A stretch of 64,000 nt of DNA, from assembly GCA_045110315.1 (NCBI GenBank), contig JBGCFY010000002.1, forward strand, positions 16,452 to 80,451, in the 5' to 3' direction. The translations under genes and the position numbers were made by a program. Shown piece by piece: positions 15,965-25,657 of this stretch; position 1 is the stretch's first letter; every line of letters starts with the position of its first letter. This DNA is from CALFBG01 sp045110315. Its GTDB lineage: Bacteria > Bacteroidota > Bacteroidia > Chitinophagales > Saprospiraceae. The notes under the pieces were generated by a model. That model saw only the letters and a list, made by a program, of their open reading frames with translations, made no database searches and had not been told where the DNA came from.

Positions 15965-18520
15965 TTATTCCAAAATTACTACTTTGACGGAGGCTTGTTG
16001 TGTGCCAAAGTTGGCTTGTAAAAAGTAGATGCCCGCACCAAGATCTAAGGAGCTTAAATCGAAATTTTCAGTATGCGTACCCGTAGTACGTTGATTACTT
16101 TCTCTAGTTAGTTGTACGACCTTATTCCCCAAGACGCTATGTAAACTAAAATTTACAGGAAGGGACTGATCTAAGCTGTATTTAATATTAATGAAATCTT
16201 TGGCTAGCGTTGGAAAGACATTTAAACCAAAATTAGTAGTGACGGTTTGTGTGTTAACAGTAACTGGGATAAATACTGCAATCAAGGTGTCTGATCCCGC
16301 TAAAAGAATGTCTGCTTTCCGAGCGGTGATTTCTGGTGCAATGGGATTTCCTGATTTACTAATCCAATGCGAAAACTTATAATCATCGTCGGTTGCTTTG
16401 GCTTTGATTAAGTTTTTCATATTTCCAAAATAATTTCCTGTCCAAGGAAAATCTTCAATCTCTAAGGTATTTAAATCAATTTCCCCTACACCTACGGGCT
16501 CTACTTGTAAGGTCAAAGGATAAGGTCCGGTGACGTCAAAGCAATTCGTCATACCGTCATCCAATAAAGTACAACGCTGTTCGATAAAACCACGTAAGGT
16601 GGCTACGTTTTCTTCCCATTCTTGCATCGTCCCTCCCCAGCGTTGGATTTGTCGAGGCATCTCGGGTGCAATTACTCCAATCATACGGTCCAAAGTCTCC
16701 AACATATTGTCGCAGGAATAAACAGTATTCATTAAATCTGCTTGCCGCGAATAATACAATTGTTTGAAGTCTGGATTTTCTTCTTGTAATTTTAAGAATA
16801 TTTTTTCGTGTTGTCCGACATCCGTATTAAAGAAAAACCCATCCATGAAATCAGCAATGTCATCAATATCGCAAGGCTCAGCGTCAGGGTTAATATTTGG
16901 AACCCCACTGTAATTGATGTAATAGTCAAAAGTAGCATCGTTGTCCCAAAGAATGTAACCCCATTTTTTATGATCCCCCTCTGGATCTCTTCCACGCCAC
17001 CAACCCGTATTGTAGTTAAGCCAATCGGATGCAACGGAGTTGAGGTTTGCGATCATGTAATCAATCAAACTTACCAATTGCAATTGATCTTTTACACTTT
17101 GGTAGTTATCAGGATCGCTCATGTCGTTGTTTAAAATAAAGTCACGTAAAGTTCCCCAATCATCAAATGCTTGCTGTCCACCGTATTCTGCTTCGGTGTT
17201 GCCCCAGGTACTTAAATACTGAAGATCAAATTTTCCTTGATCGTAATATTCTTTAGTATAGTCGTGATCTACTGGTCGCTCTCTCAAGCCGTAAACACCC
17301 CAGTATTGACCATTTAAAAATACAATAACTCGTTCTACTGCTCTGACGTCTAATTTCATGTTACCTTCCATGGCAAGCGCGTGAACATATTCATCTCGTA
17401 CGTGTGTGCTTCCTTCGTGTTGTCCATCATCAATAGCGGGATAGTTGTCGTCGCCGGATGCTCTAAACATGAAACGTTGGTATTCGTCACGTTCTGAGTA
17501 ACTAAATAACGGGGCTTCTACCGTTCTAGAGTATCCCATTTCATCTCTAGAAATCCAATCAAGACTTCGATGATCTAACACCCATGAGTCTTGTCCATGT
17601 CGATTCAATTCGCCGTAAGAATTAGCTACGCGCTCTTGGTTTTCATTAAAGTACTCGAGCGAGCCAATCGGTAATAACGCTCCTTGTCCATTTGCTAAAT
17701 TTATGATCTCGTCCGCTGCTACAGAAAAAACAGCTAAGCTAAAACTCTCATCAATGAAATAGGTCTGGAAGTCAATTTTCCCAGGCAGAATGTTATTGTC
17801 GTTACTAAACGATTTTGCTTTCAAGACTTGCGTCGAACTAATTGAAATAGGACCAGTGTAAGTAGGAGAAGTAACAACGGGCGCGCTGCCGTCAAGGGTG
17901 TAGTGTAAGACTGAATTTGGCTCGTTGTTTTGAATGCTTACCGTCTGAGTACCATTGTAAAACCCTCCTTCGAGACTAATGGTGGGGGTATTGGTGTAGC
18001 CTATGTATTTAGGTGCTGCATTGTTGGATTGACTAAGTGTAGGGCTAGTACAAACCATCCAATCGTTGCCACCATCCGTAGCGCGACAGCGAGAGTGTTC
18101 CATCAAGGTAAGCGCTAAAGGAATTTGATCTACAACGGTACTATCTGGTTGAGAAAGCATTAAAACTTCTCCCGCTTTGGTTTGGCTTAATTTAAAGTTT
18201 GAATGGTAGTTGGTAAGGGAAACTTCATCTCTACCGGAACACCAAATACGGATAAAACCATTGGCAGGAATTGTTACGCCCGCAGGAATAATCCACTTAG
18301 CAGGTTTGTTAACTTTATCGGATAAACGCCACCCTTCTAAATTAACGGAGCTGGCACTCGTATTGTGTAGTTCTACCCAGTCTTCTGTTTTTTGGTAATT
18401 GTCTTGAAAGACTCTTAAATTAGAAGCAGAGTATTCATTAATTAATACTTGTGCACGGAGGTCACTGCTTACCAAGGTGCATAACCCTAGTAAGAAAAAA
18501 ATAAATTTTTTCATTATCAT
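15965..18520 (-). CDS. CotH-kinase / lamin-tail protein with T9SS sorting domain
   Basis: This 851-residue protein (849 if the second ATG, at 18514, is used) has a signal peptide and then a lamin-tail domain at about residues 25-140 (VLINEYSASN, DWVELHNTS, VNLEGWRLSD). A chitobiase-type C-terminal domain follows at about 180-250 (VLHYTLDGSAPV). The CotH domain covers about 330-640 and includes RGRDPEGDHKKWGYILWDND. The last 85 residues form a T9SS sorting domain (NVFPTLAKDFINI, LDLGAGIYFLQANF, VKVVILE). CotH relatives are atypical kinases that phosphorylate spore-coat or secreted proteins; a similar role on secreted substrates is possible. The protein is expected at the cell surface. Confidence 0.85.
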   Translation of the reverse strand: MIMKKFIFFLLGLCTLVSSDLRAQVLINEYSASNLRVFQDNYQKTEDWVELHNTSASSVNLEGWRLSDKVNKPAKWIIPAGVTIPANGFIRIWCSGRDEVSLTNYHSNFKLSQTKAGEVLMLSQPDSTVVDQIPLALTLMEHSRCRATDGGNDWMVCTSPTLSQSNNAAPKYIGYTNTPTISLEGGFYNGTQTVSIQNNEPNSVLHYTLDGSAPVVTSPTYTGPISISSTQVLKAKSFSNDNNILPGKIDFQTYFIDESFSLAVFSVAADEIINLANGQGALLPIGSLEYFNENQERVANSYGELNRHGQDSWVLDHRSLDWISRDEMGYSRTVEAPLFSYSERDEYQRFMFRASGDDNYPAIDDGQHEGSTHVRDEYVHALAMEGNMKLDVRAVERVIVFLNGQYWGVYGLRERPVDHDYTKEYYDQGKFDLQYLSTWGNTEAEYGGQQAFDDWGTLRDFILNNDMSDPDNYQSVKDQLQLVSLIDYMIANLNSVASDWLNYNTGWWRGRDPEGDHKKWGYILWDNDATFDYYINYSGVPNINPDAEPCDIDDIADFMDGFFFNTDVGQHEKIFLKLQEENPDFKQLYYSRQADLMNTVYSCDNMLETLDRMIGVIAPEMPRQIQRWGGTMQEWEENVATLRGFIEQRCTLLDDGMTNCFDVTGPYPLTLQVEPVGVGEIDLNTLEIEDFPWTGNYFGNMKNLIKAKATDDDYKFSHWISKSGNPIAPEITARKADILLAGSDTLIAVFIPVTVNTQTVTTNFGLNVFPTLAKDFINIKYSLDQSLPVNFSLHSVLGNKVVQLTRESNQRTTGTHTENFDLSSLDLGAGIYFLQANFGTQQASVKVVILE

Positions 18521-18579
18521 AAAATTTTAAGTAACGATTCGGTTAATCTTTGTTAGAAAATAAGTAACAAGGTGTCTAA

Positions 18580-18598
18580 AAAGTCTTGGGGAGACTTT
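18580..18598 (-). terminator. possible terminator downstream of ilvA
   Basis: On the minus strand AAAGTCT and AGACTTT form a 7-base-pair stem (18598-18592 with 18586-18580) with a 5-base loop, followed by a short T run. It lies 207 bases beyond the ilvA stop. It conflicts with the possible promoter at 18665-18672, whose transcript would meet it before the CotH gene. Confidence 0.35.
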
Positions 18599-18664
18599 GA
18601 AGTTTGTGAAGTTGTATTATATGAAAAATGAAAATGATCGTAAAAATAATTTTAGCCCGAAATA

Positions 18665-18672
18665 CAAAAGTA
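18665..18672 (-). promoter_or_regulatory. possible -7 box for the CotH gene
   Basis: On the minus strand TACTTTTG matches TAnnTTTG about 145 bases before the CotH start. No good -33 TTG lies at the expected distance. Apart from this box and the hairpin at 18580-18598, nothing else is seen in 18521-18805. Confidence 0.3.
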
Positions 18673-18805
18673 AATGTATAGCTTCTTGAACGAAGAGATT
18701 GTATAATACCTGACAATGGAATAAAGAGAGGATACAAAATGTAATCAGCCGACACTAAACTAGAACTTATGTAAAATTTTAGACAAAAAAAGGATTGATT
18801 AATAC

Positions 18806-20080
18806 TCAAATAAGTAATTGAAAAAGGGAAGGGTTATTATTAAGTAGTTCAAAATCTACTTGATGTTCTTGCATACGTAATAATAAATCATGGTACGCTA
18901 ATTTTGAAGGCGTTTCAATTCCTACCAGTGCTGGTCCTTTTTCGCGACTATTTTTTTTGATATATTCAAAATGTGTGATGTCGTTCTTTGTGCCAAGGAC
19001 TTCAACTAGAAACTCTCGTAACGCTCCAGCTCGTTGTGGGAAACGAACAATGAAATAATGCTTTTTCCCTTCGTAAAGCATAGATCGCTCTTTTATTTCT
19101 TCTGTACGAGTGATGTCATTATTCCCTCCACTCACGACACAAACTATACGTTTACCTTTGATGGTTTGACGATACTCGTCTAAAACGGCAATAGATAGGG
19201 CACCGGCTGGTTCTACTACCATTGCCTCTTGATTGTATAGTTCTAGAATCGTTGTACATACTTTTCCTTCTGGGACGAGACTAATTTCATCCACAACTTT
19301 CTGACAAATTTTAAAATTTAAATGACCAACAGTACGTACTGCTGCACCATCCACGAAAGTATCCAGTTTAGAAAGCGTAACTCGTTGACCACTTTGTAGT
19401 GCTGCCTGCATAGCTGCTGCGCCACTTGGTTCTACACCAATTATTTTTGTCTTAGGATTAAGTATTTTAAAATAACTTCCTAGCCCCGAAATTAGTCCAC
19501 CACCACCAATTCCTGCAAAAATATAATCAATACTTTGTGGACATTGTTGTAATATCTCTAAACCAACAGTGCCTTGTCCTGCAATAATATCGAGATCGTC
19601 AAAAGGAGGTATGAAAGACATTTGGTGGAGATTCACAAATTTAGTAGCTTCGGCAGCAGCATCGTCAAAACTATCTCCTCGTAGTTTAATCTCAATCCAC
19701 GGACCACCAAAGTCTCGTACTTTTTCCACTTTTTGTCTAGGAGTCGTTCTTGGCATAAAGATGATTCCTTTTATCTTTAACAAAGCACAAGCCAGTGCTA
19801 CTCCTTGAGCGTGGTTTCCTGCACTGGCACAAACAATACCCTTGGCTTGCACTGTTGGAGGAAGTTGACAAATTTTATTGTAAGCGCCTCTTATTTTATA
19901 TGAACGAACCACTTGTAGGTCTTCTCGTTTGAGCCAAACCTCACAGTCGTACTTTTCTGACAAACTACGATTTAATTGTAATGGTGTTTCTATAATTATA
20001 TCTTGTAAACGCTTTTTTGCTGCTTCAATTAAAGTGGTTGTAATTATGGATTGGCTCGAAATAAACTTTTGTTGTACCAT
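18806..20080 (-). CDS. ilvA: threonine dehydratase (threonine ammonia-lyase), biosynthetic
   Basis: Converts threonine to 2-oxobutanoate, the first step towards isoleucine. The ATG at 20080 gives 424 residues; an upstream in-frame start at 20113 would add 11 residues with no similarity to the family. The PLP lysine is Lys62 in SYKIRGAYNKI. The phosphate-binding glycine loop is AGIGGGGLISG, and SAGNHAQGVA is the typical Ser/Asn/Gly loop. The C-terminal ACT-like domain of about 80 residues (HYFIVRFPQRAGALREF) suggests isoleucine feedback control; this is the short form with a single regulatory domain. It is the last gene of the ilv cluster and is separated from ilvC by 288 bases, so it may have its own promoter. 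Confidence 0.93.
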   Translation of the reverse strand: MVQQKFISSQSIITTTLIEAAKKRLQDIIIETPLQLNRSLSEKYDCEVWLKREDLQVVRSYKIRGAYNKICQLPPTVQAKGIVCASAGNHAQGVALACALLKIKGIIFMPRTTPRQKVEKVRDFGGPWIEIKLRGDSFDDAAAEATKFVNLHQMSFIPPFDDLDIIAGQGTVGLEILQQCPQSIDYIFAGIGGGGLISGLGSYFKILNPKTKIIGVEPSGAAAMQAALQSGQRVTLSKLDTFVDGAAVRTVGHLNFKICQKVVDEISLVPEGKVCTTILELYNQEAMVVEPAGALSIAVLDEYRQTIKGKRIVCVVSGGNNDITRTEEIKERSMLYEGKKHYFIVRFPQRAGALREFLVEVLGTKNDITHFEYIKKNSREKGPALVGIETPSKLAYHDLLLRMQEHQVDFELLNNNPSLFQLLI

Positions 20081-20267
20081 AGTGACGGAAATATACTCAG
20101 TACACGGTAACATAAGTTAGTTGAAATTTTGGATAATGAGTTTTAGTGTCAATCGAGAAACGCCCGGAATCTAATAGCGATAGCTATCAAGGTGAGGACG
20201 TGACGAAGAGTGAGGCGAAAAGACATATTTAAAAAGCAAATAAATTTATGTTACAATGTACTGAGGC

Positions 20268-20333
20268 GTCTACCGAAGTAGTTTACTTTTCTGTGCAGGG
20301 GATAAGTTTTCTTGCAACAGCCTACGGGTAGAC
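20268..20333. repeat. inverted repeat in the ilvC-ilvA gap
   Basis: GTCTACC (20268-20274) with GTAG (20278-20281) pairs with CTAC (20322-20325) and GGTAGAC (20327-20333), giving an interrupted 11-pair stem around a 40-base loop. It lies between ilvC and ilvA and has no clear T run. It could be a processing site or a folded leader for ilvA. Confidence 0.35.
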
Positions 20334-20368
20334 ACTTGAGTTGAAAAGAAGATTATTTTTAATTGTGA

Positions 20369-21406
20369 TTAAGGACGTAGTTGGCGAACAACTTTTCCAG
20401 CTTCCCACATTTCTGATTCTCGTATCGCTGTTAGTTCCTCGTCCAAGCGTGCTCGGTAATCTGTTTTTGTGTTAGCTTCAATGGTAACTTTTGCTTCGTG
20501 TCCGGTCGCGACAGATTCGTATAAATCTTTGAAAACAGGTGCCGTTGCTTCCCGAAAACGTTTACGCCAATCCAACGCGCCGCGCTGTGCCGTCGTGGAG
20601 CAATTTGCGTACATCCAATCCATACCATTTTCTGCAACGAGTGGCATAAGACTTTGAGTTAGTTCTTCTACTGTTTCGTTGAATGCTTCTGAAGGAGTGT
20701 GCCCTCTTCGGCGTAATTCTTCATACTGTGCTTCCATAATGCCTGCTAATGCCCCCATTAAAACGCCCCGTTCTCCCGTCAGGTCACTAAAGACTTCTTT
20801 CTTAAAAGTAGTTTCAAATAAGTAGCCTGATCCAATTCCAATACCTAGTGCAAGGACGCGCGTTCTGGCTTTTCCAGTGAAGTCTTGATGAATCGCAAAA
20901 CTGGAGTTAATTCCTTTTCCTTCTTGGAATAATCGTCGTACACTCGTTCCAGATCCTTTGGGTGCGACTAATGCTATATCTATGTTTTTGGGTGGAATGA
21001 TGTTAGTTTGATCGTGATAAGTAATGCCAAAGCCATGCGAGAAATATAACATTTTTCCTTCTGTCAATTCTGCTTTCATCTCTGGCCAACAAGCAATTTG
21101 TCCAGCATCAGATAATAAATTCTGAATGATACTTGCTTTACGACAGGCTTCCGCTAATTCGAAAAGGTCTTTACCTTCCTTCCAACCATCTGCGATAGCC
21201 TTATCCCAACTTGCTGAATTTTTGCGTTGGCCGACAATGACTTGAAAGCCACTTTCTTTTAAGTTTAGTGCTTGGGCGGGACCTTGTACACCGTAGCCAA
21301 TAATGGCGATAACATCATCTTTTAAAGTCTGTAATGCCTTTTCTAAAGGAAACTCTTCTCTGGTGACGACTGTTTCTTCGACTCCGCCAAATTTTAATTT
21401 TGCCAT
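20369..21406 (-). CDS. ilvC: ketol-acid reductoisomerase
   Basis: Converts acetolactate and acetohydroxybutyrate to dihydroxy-acids using NADPH and Mg2+. The 345-residue length is that of the short (class I) form. The nucleotide-binding loop is AIIGYGVQGPAQALNL. The sequence APKGSGTSVRRLFQEGKGINSS together with LFETTFKKEVFSDLTGERG carries the metal ligands. The wording of these motifs resembles the Bacteroidota/eukaryotic branch more than the usual bacterial one. It lies 96 bases after ilvN and is probably in the same transcript. Confidence 0.95.
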   Translation of the reverse strand: MAKLKFGGVEETVVTREEFPLEKALQTLKDDVIAIIGYGVQGPAQALNLKESGFQVIVGQRKNSASWDKAIADGWKEGKDLFELAEACRKASIIQNLLSDAGQIACWPEMKAELTEGKMLYFSHGFGITYHDQTNIIPPKNIDIALVAPKGSGTSVRRLFQEGKGINSSFAIHQDFTGKARTRVLALGIGIGSGYLFETTFKKEVFSDLTGERGVLMGALAGIMEAQYEELRRRGHTPSEAFNETVEELTQSLMPLVAENGMDWMYANCSTTAQRGALDWRKRFREATAPVFKDLYESVATGHEAKVTIEANTKTDYRARLDEELTAIRESEMWEAGKVVRQLRP

Positions 21407-21502
21407 AATGATACTTGTTTTAATAGATTTTTTGAAATGACGTTCAAGGAACGTATTATTAGTTGTGGTATTTTGTTAAAAAATATTTTTATAAAAATGA
21501 TG

Positions 21503-22027
21503 CTAAGGTTTTTTTGCTAGAGACTGTAAATATTTATTTAGCGATTCCATCGGTTTGACGATTGCTACCCTCCCCGAGCGGACAAATTCGTATACCCCAA
21601 TTTCTTGTAAGTCCGAAAGCAAGGCTTCGGTCTCTTGTTGGTGTCCCGTTTTTTCAATTACAGTATAATCTGCTTCAATTTCTAGAATTCGGGCATGGTG
21701 TGTACGGATAATTTTTTCGACTTGGTTTTTTTTGGTGAAAGCTTTAGTTGGAACTTTGTATAAAGCAATTTCTTGATAAATGATTTGGCTATCGTCGTAA
21801 TAGAACGCTTTGAGAATATCGACTGCTTTTTCTAATTGTAATACTACTTTTTGTACGGTTTCTTCGTTTATCTTAACCACGATCGTGAAACGATAAACCC
21901 CTTTGAGCGAAGACTCAGAAGCGGTAATGCTTTCGATGTTAATGTGTCGCCGTGTAAAAACAGAAACGACTCTTGTTAAAATTCCGATTTTATGTTCTGT
22001 ATAGATTGTAATCGTATAACTTTCCAT
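21503..22027 (-). CDS. ilvN: acetolactate synthase small (regulatory) subunit
   Basis: This 174-residue protein has an N-terminal ACT domain (about residues 1-80; YTITIYTEHKIGILTRVVSVFTRRHINIES in form) and a C-terminal ALS-associated domain. It binds the large subunit IlvB and confers valine feedback inhibition. It starts 27 bases after ilvB, which indicates translational coupling or at least cotranscription. Confidence 0.95.
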   Translation of the reverse strand: MESYTITIYTEHKIGILTRVVSVFTRRHINIESITASESSLKGVYRFTIVVKINEETVQKVVLQLEKAVDILKAFYYDDSQIIYQEIALYKVPTKAFTKKNQVEKIIRTHHARILEIEADYTVIEKTGHQQETEALLSDLQEIGVYEFVRSGRVAIVKPMESLNKYLQSLAKKP

Positions 22028-22054
22028 CAGTATAATTTTTTCTAAGAATAATTT

Positions 22055-23794
22055 TTAGGTTAATCGTATTTCCGAAACGGAAGCGCCACTGGTAATCATA
22101 GGGAATACATTTTCTTCTTTTTCCACACGTACGTGTAAAAGGTAAGGACCTGAATGTTGCAGCATTTTTTCAATTTCAGCTACTAAGTGCTCTGGTTTTT
22201 CTACCACGGCACCTGGTACGCCGAAGCCTTCCGCGATTTTGACGAAGTCCGGATTTTGTAAAGCGACCGAGGAGTATCGATTTTCAAAAAATAGAGATTG
22301 CCACTGACGTACCATACCTAAGTATTCGTTATCGAGTAATACGATTTTTACTCCGACCTTCCACTGGGCGCACATTCCTAACTCTTGAATGGTCATCTGA
22401 AAACCACCATCTCCAATGATTGCTAAAACTTCTTTTTTTGGTTTTGCTAATTTGGCTCCAAAGGCAGCGGGTAAACCGTATCCCATAGTGCCAGCACCAC
22501 CGGAAGAAACCCATTGGTTCGTATCTAAAAATTGATAATACCGCGCTGCAATCATTTGGTGCTGACCTACATCGGTAGCGACGATTGCTTGCCCCTTAGT
22601 TTGCTGTGATAGTTGATGTATGACTTGTCCCATTTTGAGCTTTTCGTTAGGGCGTAATTGGGTGTCTCTGTGAATGACTTTGTCGTATTCAATGTTTTGA
22701 CAGCGATGAAAAGAGTCAAGCCAAGTAGGATATTTTTTTTCAGTAACGAGAGGAAGTAATTTTTCCAATGCTTCTTTCGCATCTGCTAAGACGGGAATGT
22801 CAGCGATAACATTTTTATTAATTTCGGAAGGGTCGATTTCAATATGAATAACCTTTGCTTGTGTTGCATATCGACTTAAGTCTCCCGTAACTCGATCGTC
22901 AAAGCGCATCCCCACAGCAATGAGTACATCACATTCATTTGTTTTTAGGTTAGGCGCATAATTGCCGTGCATACCTAACATACCCATGTGAAGTGGATGA
23001 TCAGAAGGGATGGAGGAGAGACCATTAATGGTGCAGCCAAGTGGAATGCCTGTCTTCTCAATGAAGGCTCTAAATATGGCTTGTGCTCCCGCAATTTGAA
23101 TACCGTGTCCTGCCAAGAGAAAAGGCTTTTTCGCTTTGTTGATTAAGTTAGCAGCAGCTTCTAATTGTGATGCCTGAGGAATGGGAAGCGGATGATAGCT
23201 ACGAATTTTTGGGTGACGAGCATACTGAAAATTGAGAGTGTCTAGTTGTGCATCTTTTGTAACATCAAGTAATACGGGACCAGGTCTCCCCGAGTTAGCA
23301 ATATAAAATGCTTTTGCTATTGCCACTGGAATATCTTGTGCTTTGATAATTTGATGATTCCATTTCGTTACCGAGGTTGTACAACCGATAATGTCTATTT
23401 CTTGGAAAGCGTCCGAACCTAAAAGGTTACTATTTACCTGTCCTGTAATACATACGATGGGGACAGAATCTAGAAAAGCATCTGCTAGACCAGTAATAAT
23501 ATTTGTTGCTCCAGGTCCAGAAGTTGTAAAACAAACAGCGGTTTTTCTAGTGACGCGAGCGTAGCCTTCCGCAGCATGAATAGCACCTTGCTCGTGTCGA
23601 GCTAAAATATGCTTAAGCTCTTTTTGATAGTCGTAAAGTGCATCATATACAGGCATGATGGCACCACCGGGATAACCAAAGATAGTATCTATTTTTTCGC
23701 CTAATAAACATTTTAGAATAGCCTCTGCGCCACTAATTTGTTGAACTAAGGTAGAGGATTTAGAGGGCTGCGATTGTGGTGAAATTGATTTCAT
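22055..23794 (-). CDS. ilvB: acetolactate synthase large (catalytic) subunit
   Basis: This 579-residue ThDP enzyme joins two pyruvates, or pyruvate and 2-oxobutanoate. The catalytic glutamate lies in RHEQGAIHAAEGYAR near residue 70, the FAD-binding central domain is present, and the ThDP/Mg site is GDGGFQMTIQELG. The N-terminal 20 residues are Ser/Gln-rich and variable. It starts 10 bases after the ilvD stop. Confidence 0.96.
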   Translation of the reverse strand: MKSISPQSQPSKSSTLVQQISGAEAILKCLLGEKIDTIFGYPGGAIMPVYDALYDYQKELKHILARHEQGAIHAAEGYARVTRKTAVCFTTSGPGATNIITGLADAFLDSVPIVCITGQVNSNLLGSDAFQEIDIIGCTTSVTKWNHQIIKAQDIPVAIAKAFYIANSGRPGPVLLDVTKDAQLDTLNFQYARHPKIRSYHPLPIPQASQLEAAANLINKAKKPFLLAGHGIQIAGAQAIFRAFIEKTGIPLGCTINGLSSIPSDHPLHMGMLGMHGNYAPNLKTNECDVLIAVGMRFDDRVTGDLSRYATQAKVIHIEIDPSEINKNVIADIPVLADAKEALEKLLPLVTEKKYPTWLDSFHRCQNIEYDKVIHRDTQLRPNEKLKMGQVIHQLSQQTKGQAIVATDVGQHQMIAARYYQFLDTNQWVSSGGAGTMGYGLPAAFGAKLAKPKKEVLAIIGDGGFQMTIQELGMCAQWKVGVKIVLLDNEYLGMVRQWQSLFFENRYSSVALQNPDFVKIAEGFGVPGAVVEKPEHLVAEIEKMLQHSGPYLLHVRVEKEENVFPMITSGASVSEIRLT

Positions 23795-23804
23795 AAATTA
23801 AATT

Positions 23805-25472
23805 TTAATCAGTGATACATCCTTTACTTGCTGAAGAAACAGATTGACTATATTTTTTTAAAATACCAAAAGTTGCTCTGCTTGGTGGGGCTGTCCATTT
23901 CGTTTTCCTTTCCTCGATTGTTGCTGAAGAGAGTTGTGCGTTGATGGTGTTTTGAATGGTATCAATAGTGATTAAGTCTCCGTCTTCTAGTAAGGCAATT
24001 AAACCACCCTGTTGTGCTTCGGGCGTAATATGTCCGACGACGAAACCATGTGTTCCACCCGAAAAGCGCCCATCGGTAATCAGAGCAACTTGATCACCTA
24101 GTCCTGCTCCAATGATGGCAGCAGTAGGTTTCAACATTTCTGGCATTCCGGGCGCTCCTTTAGGACCACTATAGCGAATGACGATAACAGTTCCTGGAAT
24201 AATTTCGCCTTGACGAATCGCTTTGTTTGCGGCAGCTTCATTATCAAAAACTTTTGCACTTCCAGTAAAAGTTTCTCCTTCTTTGCCAGTGATTTTAGCA
24301 ACGGAGCCTTCGGTTGCAAGGTTGCCATATAAAATCTGGATATGTCCAGATGTTTTTAGCGGCTGTTCAAATGTTTTGATTACTTGCTGATTAGGCGTTA
24401 GTGGGGAAACGTATGCTAAATTTTCAGCCATAGTCTTTCCCGTTACGGTGAGACAATTGCCATGAAGGTAGCCTTGGTCTAATAATAATTTTAGAACAGC
24501 AGGAATTCCACCTACGTTATGTAAATCTTCCATCAGGAATTTTCCACTTGGTTTCAAATCTGCGAGTAAAGGTGTTCGATCACTGATCCGTTGAAAATCA
24601 TCTATCGTGAGTGGTATATCGACGGACCTTGCCATTGCAATCATATGTAAAACGGCATTAGTAGATCCACCCAAAATCATAATTAAGGTAAGTGCATTTT
24701 CAAAAGCTGCTTTTGTCATGATATCTCTAGGTTTGATATCTTTTTCTAATAAATTTCGGATGGCTTTGCCGAGGACTTGACTAGCGCTTTTTTTCTCTTC
24801 ACTTACCGCTGGATTCGAAGCATTAAATGGTAAGCTCATTCCCATGGCTTCAATCGCAGAAGCCATGGTGTTGGCAGTGTACATACCACCACAAGCTCCT
24901 GGTCCAGGACAAGCCTTTTGAATAATTGCTTTAAATTCTTTTTCTTCTATCTTTCCAGCAATTTTTTCTCCTAAGCCTTCAAAAGCAGAAACGACATCTA
25001 GTTTTTTGGATTGGTGACATCCCGGACTAATCGTTCCACCGTATACTAAAATAGCTGGTCGATTGAGTCTACCCAACGCCATCATTGCACCCGGCATATT
25101 TTTATCGCAACCTACCACGGCAATCAGCCCATCGTACCATTGTGCGGAAGCGACTGTCTCAATCGAATCAGCAATAATGTCTCGTGACGGTAAGGAGAAC
25201 CGCATTCCGTCGGTACCCATTGATATTCCGTCACTAACACCAATCGTATGAAAAATTAGCGCAACAAGGTCTGATTTTGTTACACTTTGTTTGATTTCTT
25301 TTGCAAGGTCATTAAGGTGCATATTGCAAGGGTTTCCTTCCCAACCTGTGCTGGCAATTCCAACCTGTGCTTTTTGTAAATCTGCTTCACTAAGTCCTGC
25401 GGCGTGTAACATTGCTTGTGCTGCGGGCTGACTAGGATCTTGGGTGATTGTTCTACTATATTTATTAATCAT
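23805..25472 (-). CDS. ilvD: dihydroxy-acid dehydratase
   Basis: This 555-residue Fe-S enzyme dehydrates the dihydroxy-acids to the keto acids of valine and isoleucine. Cluster-ligand motifs are VGCDKNMPGA and KACPGPGACGGMYTANTM, and the C-terminal TDGRFSGGTHG is characteristic. It is the first structural gene of ilvD-B-N-C-A. Its start codon lies 20 bases after the T run of the second leader terminator, so its expression should depend on read-through of the two upstream attenuators. Confidence 0.96.
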   Translation of the reverse strand: MINKYSRTITQDPSQPAAQAMLHAAGLSEADLQKAQVGIASTGWEGNPCNMHLNDLAKEIKQSVTKSDLVALIFHTIGVSDGISMGTDGMRFSLPSRDIIADSIETVASAQWYDGLIAVVGCDKNMPGAMMALGRLNRPAILVYGGTISPGCHQSKKLDVVSAFEGLGEKIAGKIEEKEFKAIIQKACPGPGACGGMYTANTMASAIEAMGMSLPFNASNPAVSEEKKSASQVLGKAIRNLLEKDIKPRDIMTKAAFENALTLIMILGGSTNAVLHMIAMARSVDIPLTIDDFQRISDRTPLLADLKPSGKFLMEDLHNVGGIPAVLKLLLDQGYLHGNCLTVTGKTMAENLAYVSPLTPNQQVIKTFEQPLKTSGHIQILYGNLATEGSVAKITGKEGETFTGSAKVFDNEAAANKAIRQGEIIPGTVIVIRYSGPKGAPGMPEMLKPTAAIIGAGLGDQVALITDGRFSGGTHGFVVGHITPEAQQGGLIALLEDGDLITIDTIQNTINAQLSSATIEERKTKWTAPPSRATFGILKKYSQSVSSASKGCITD

Positions 25473-25492
25473 GGTTTTTTTTTAAAAATGGC

Positions 25493-25527
25493 AAAAAAAA
25501 AGCCCTGCTGATGAGAGCATGGCTTTT
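25493..25527 (-). terminator. attenuator terminator T2, just before ilvD
   Basis: On the minus strand AAAAGCC and TGC (5' arm) pair with GCA and GGCTTTT (3' arm), with one A-G mismatch and an 8-base loop, followed by a long T run. It begins 24 bases after the stop codon of leader peptide 2 and ends 20 bases before the ilvD start. That is the position expected of an attenuator. Confidence 0.8.
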
Positions 25528-25551
25528 GAAGTTACTTTAGTTAATTCAATG

Positions 25552-25632
25552 TCATCCTCCTTTGAGTGCGGCGATAATAATCACGACTACAATAATAAGA
25601 TTGACAATAATAAAAATGGAAGACTGGAACAT
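25552..25632 (-). CDS. ilv operon leader peptide 2 (26 residues)
   Basis: The minus-strand frame ATG..TGA encodes 26 residues, reading MFQSSIFIIVNLIIV then VVIIIAALKGG. Fourteen of the 26 are Ile, Val or Leu, in runs, and the Ile codons are ATT or ATC. The frame ends 24 bases before terminator T2, upstream of ilvD. This is the design of a leader peptide whose translation senses charged Ile, Val and Leu tRNAs. A small membrane peptide is the alternative, but the location and terminator argue against it. Confidence 0.8.
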   Translation of the reverse strand: MFQSSIFIIVNLIIVVVIIIAALKGG

Positions 25633-25657
25633 TTTGGTATATTTTTTTGCTAAAAAC

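Noticed and set aside
20179..20188. GATAGCTATC palindrome and an 11-base string shared with 63796-63806
   Set aside because: Strings this short are expected to recur by chance in a 64-kb window.
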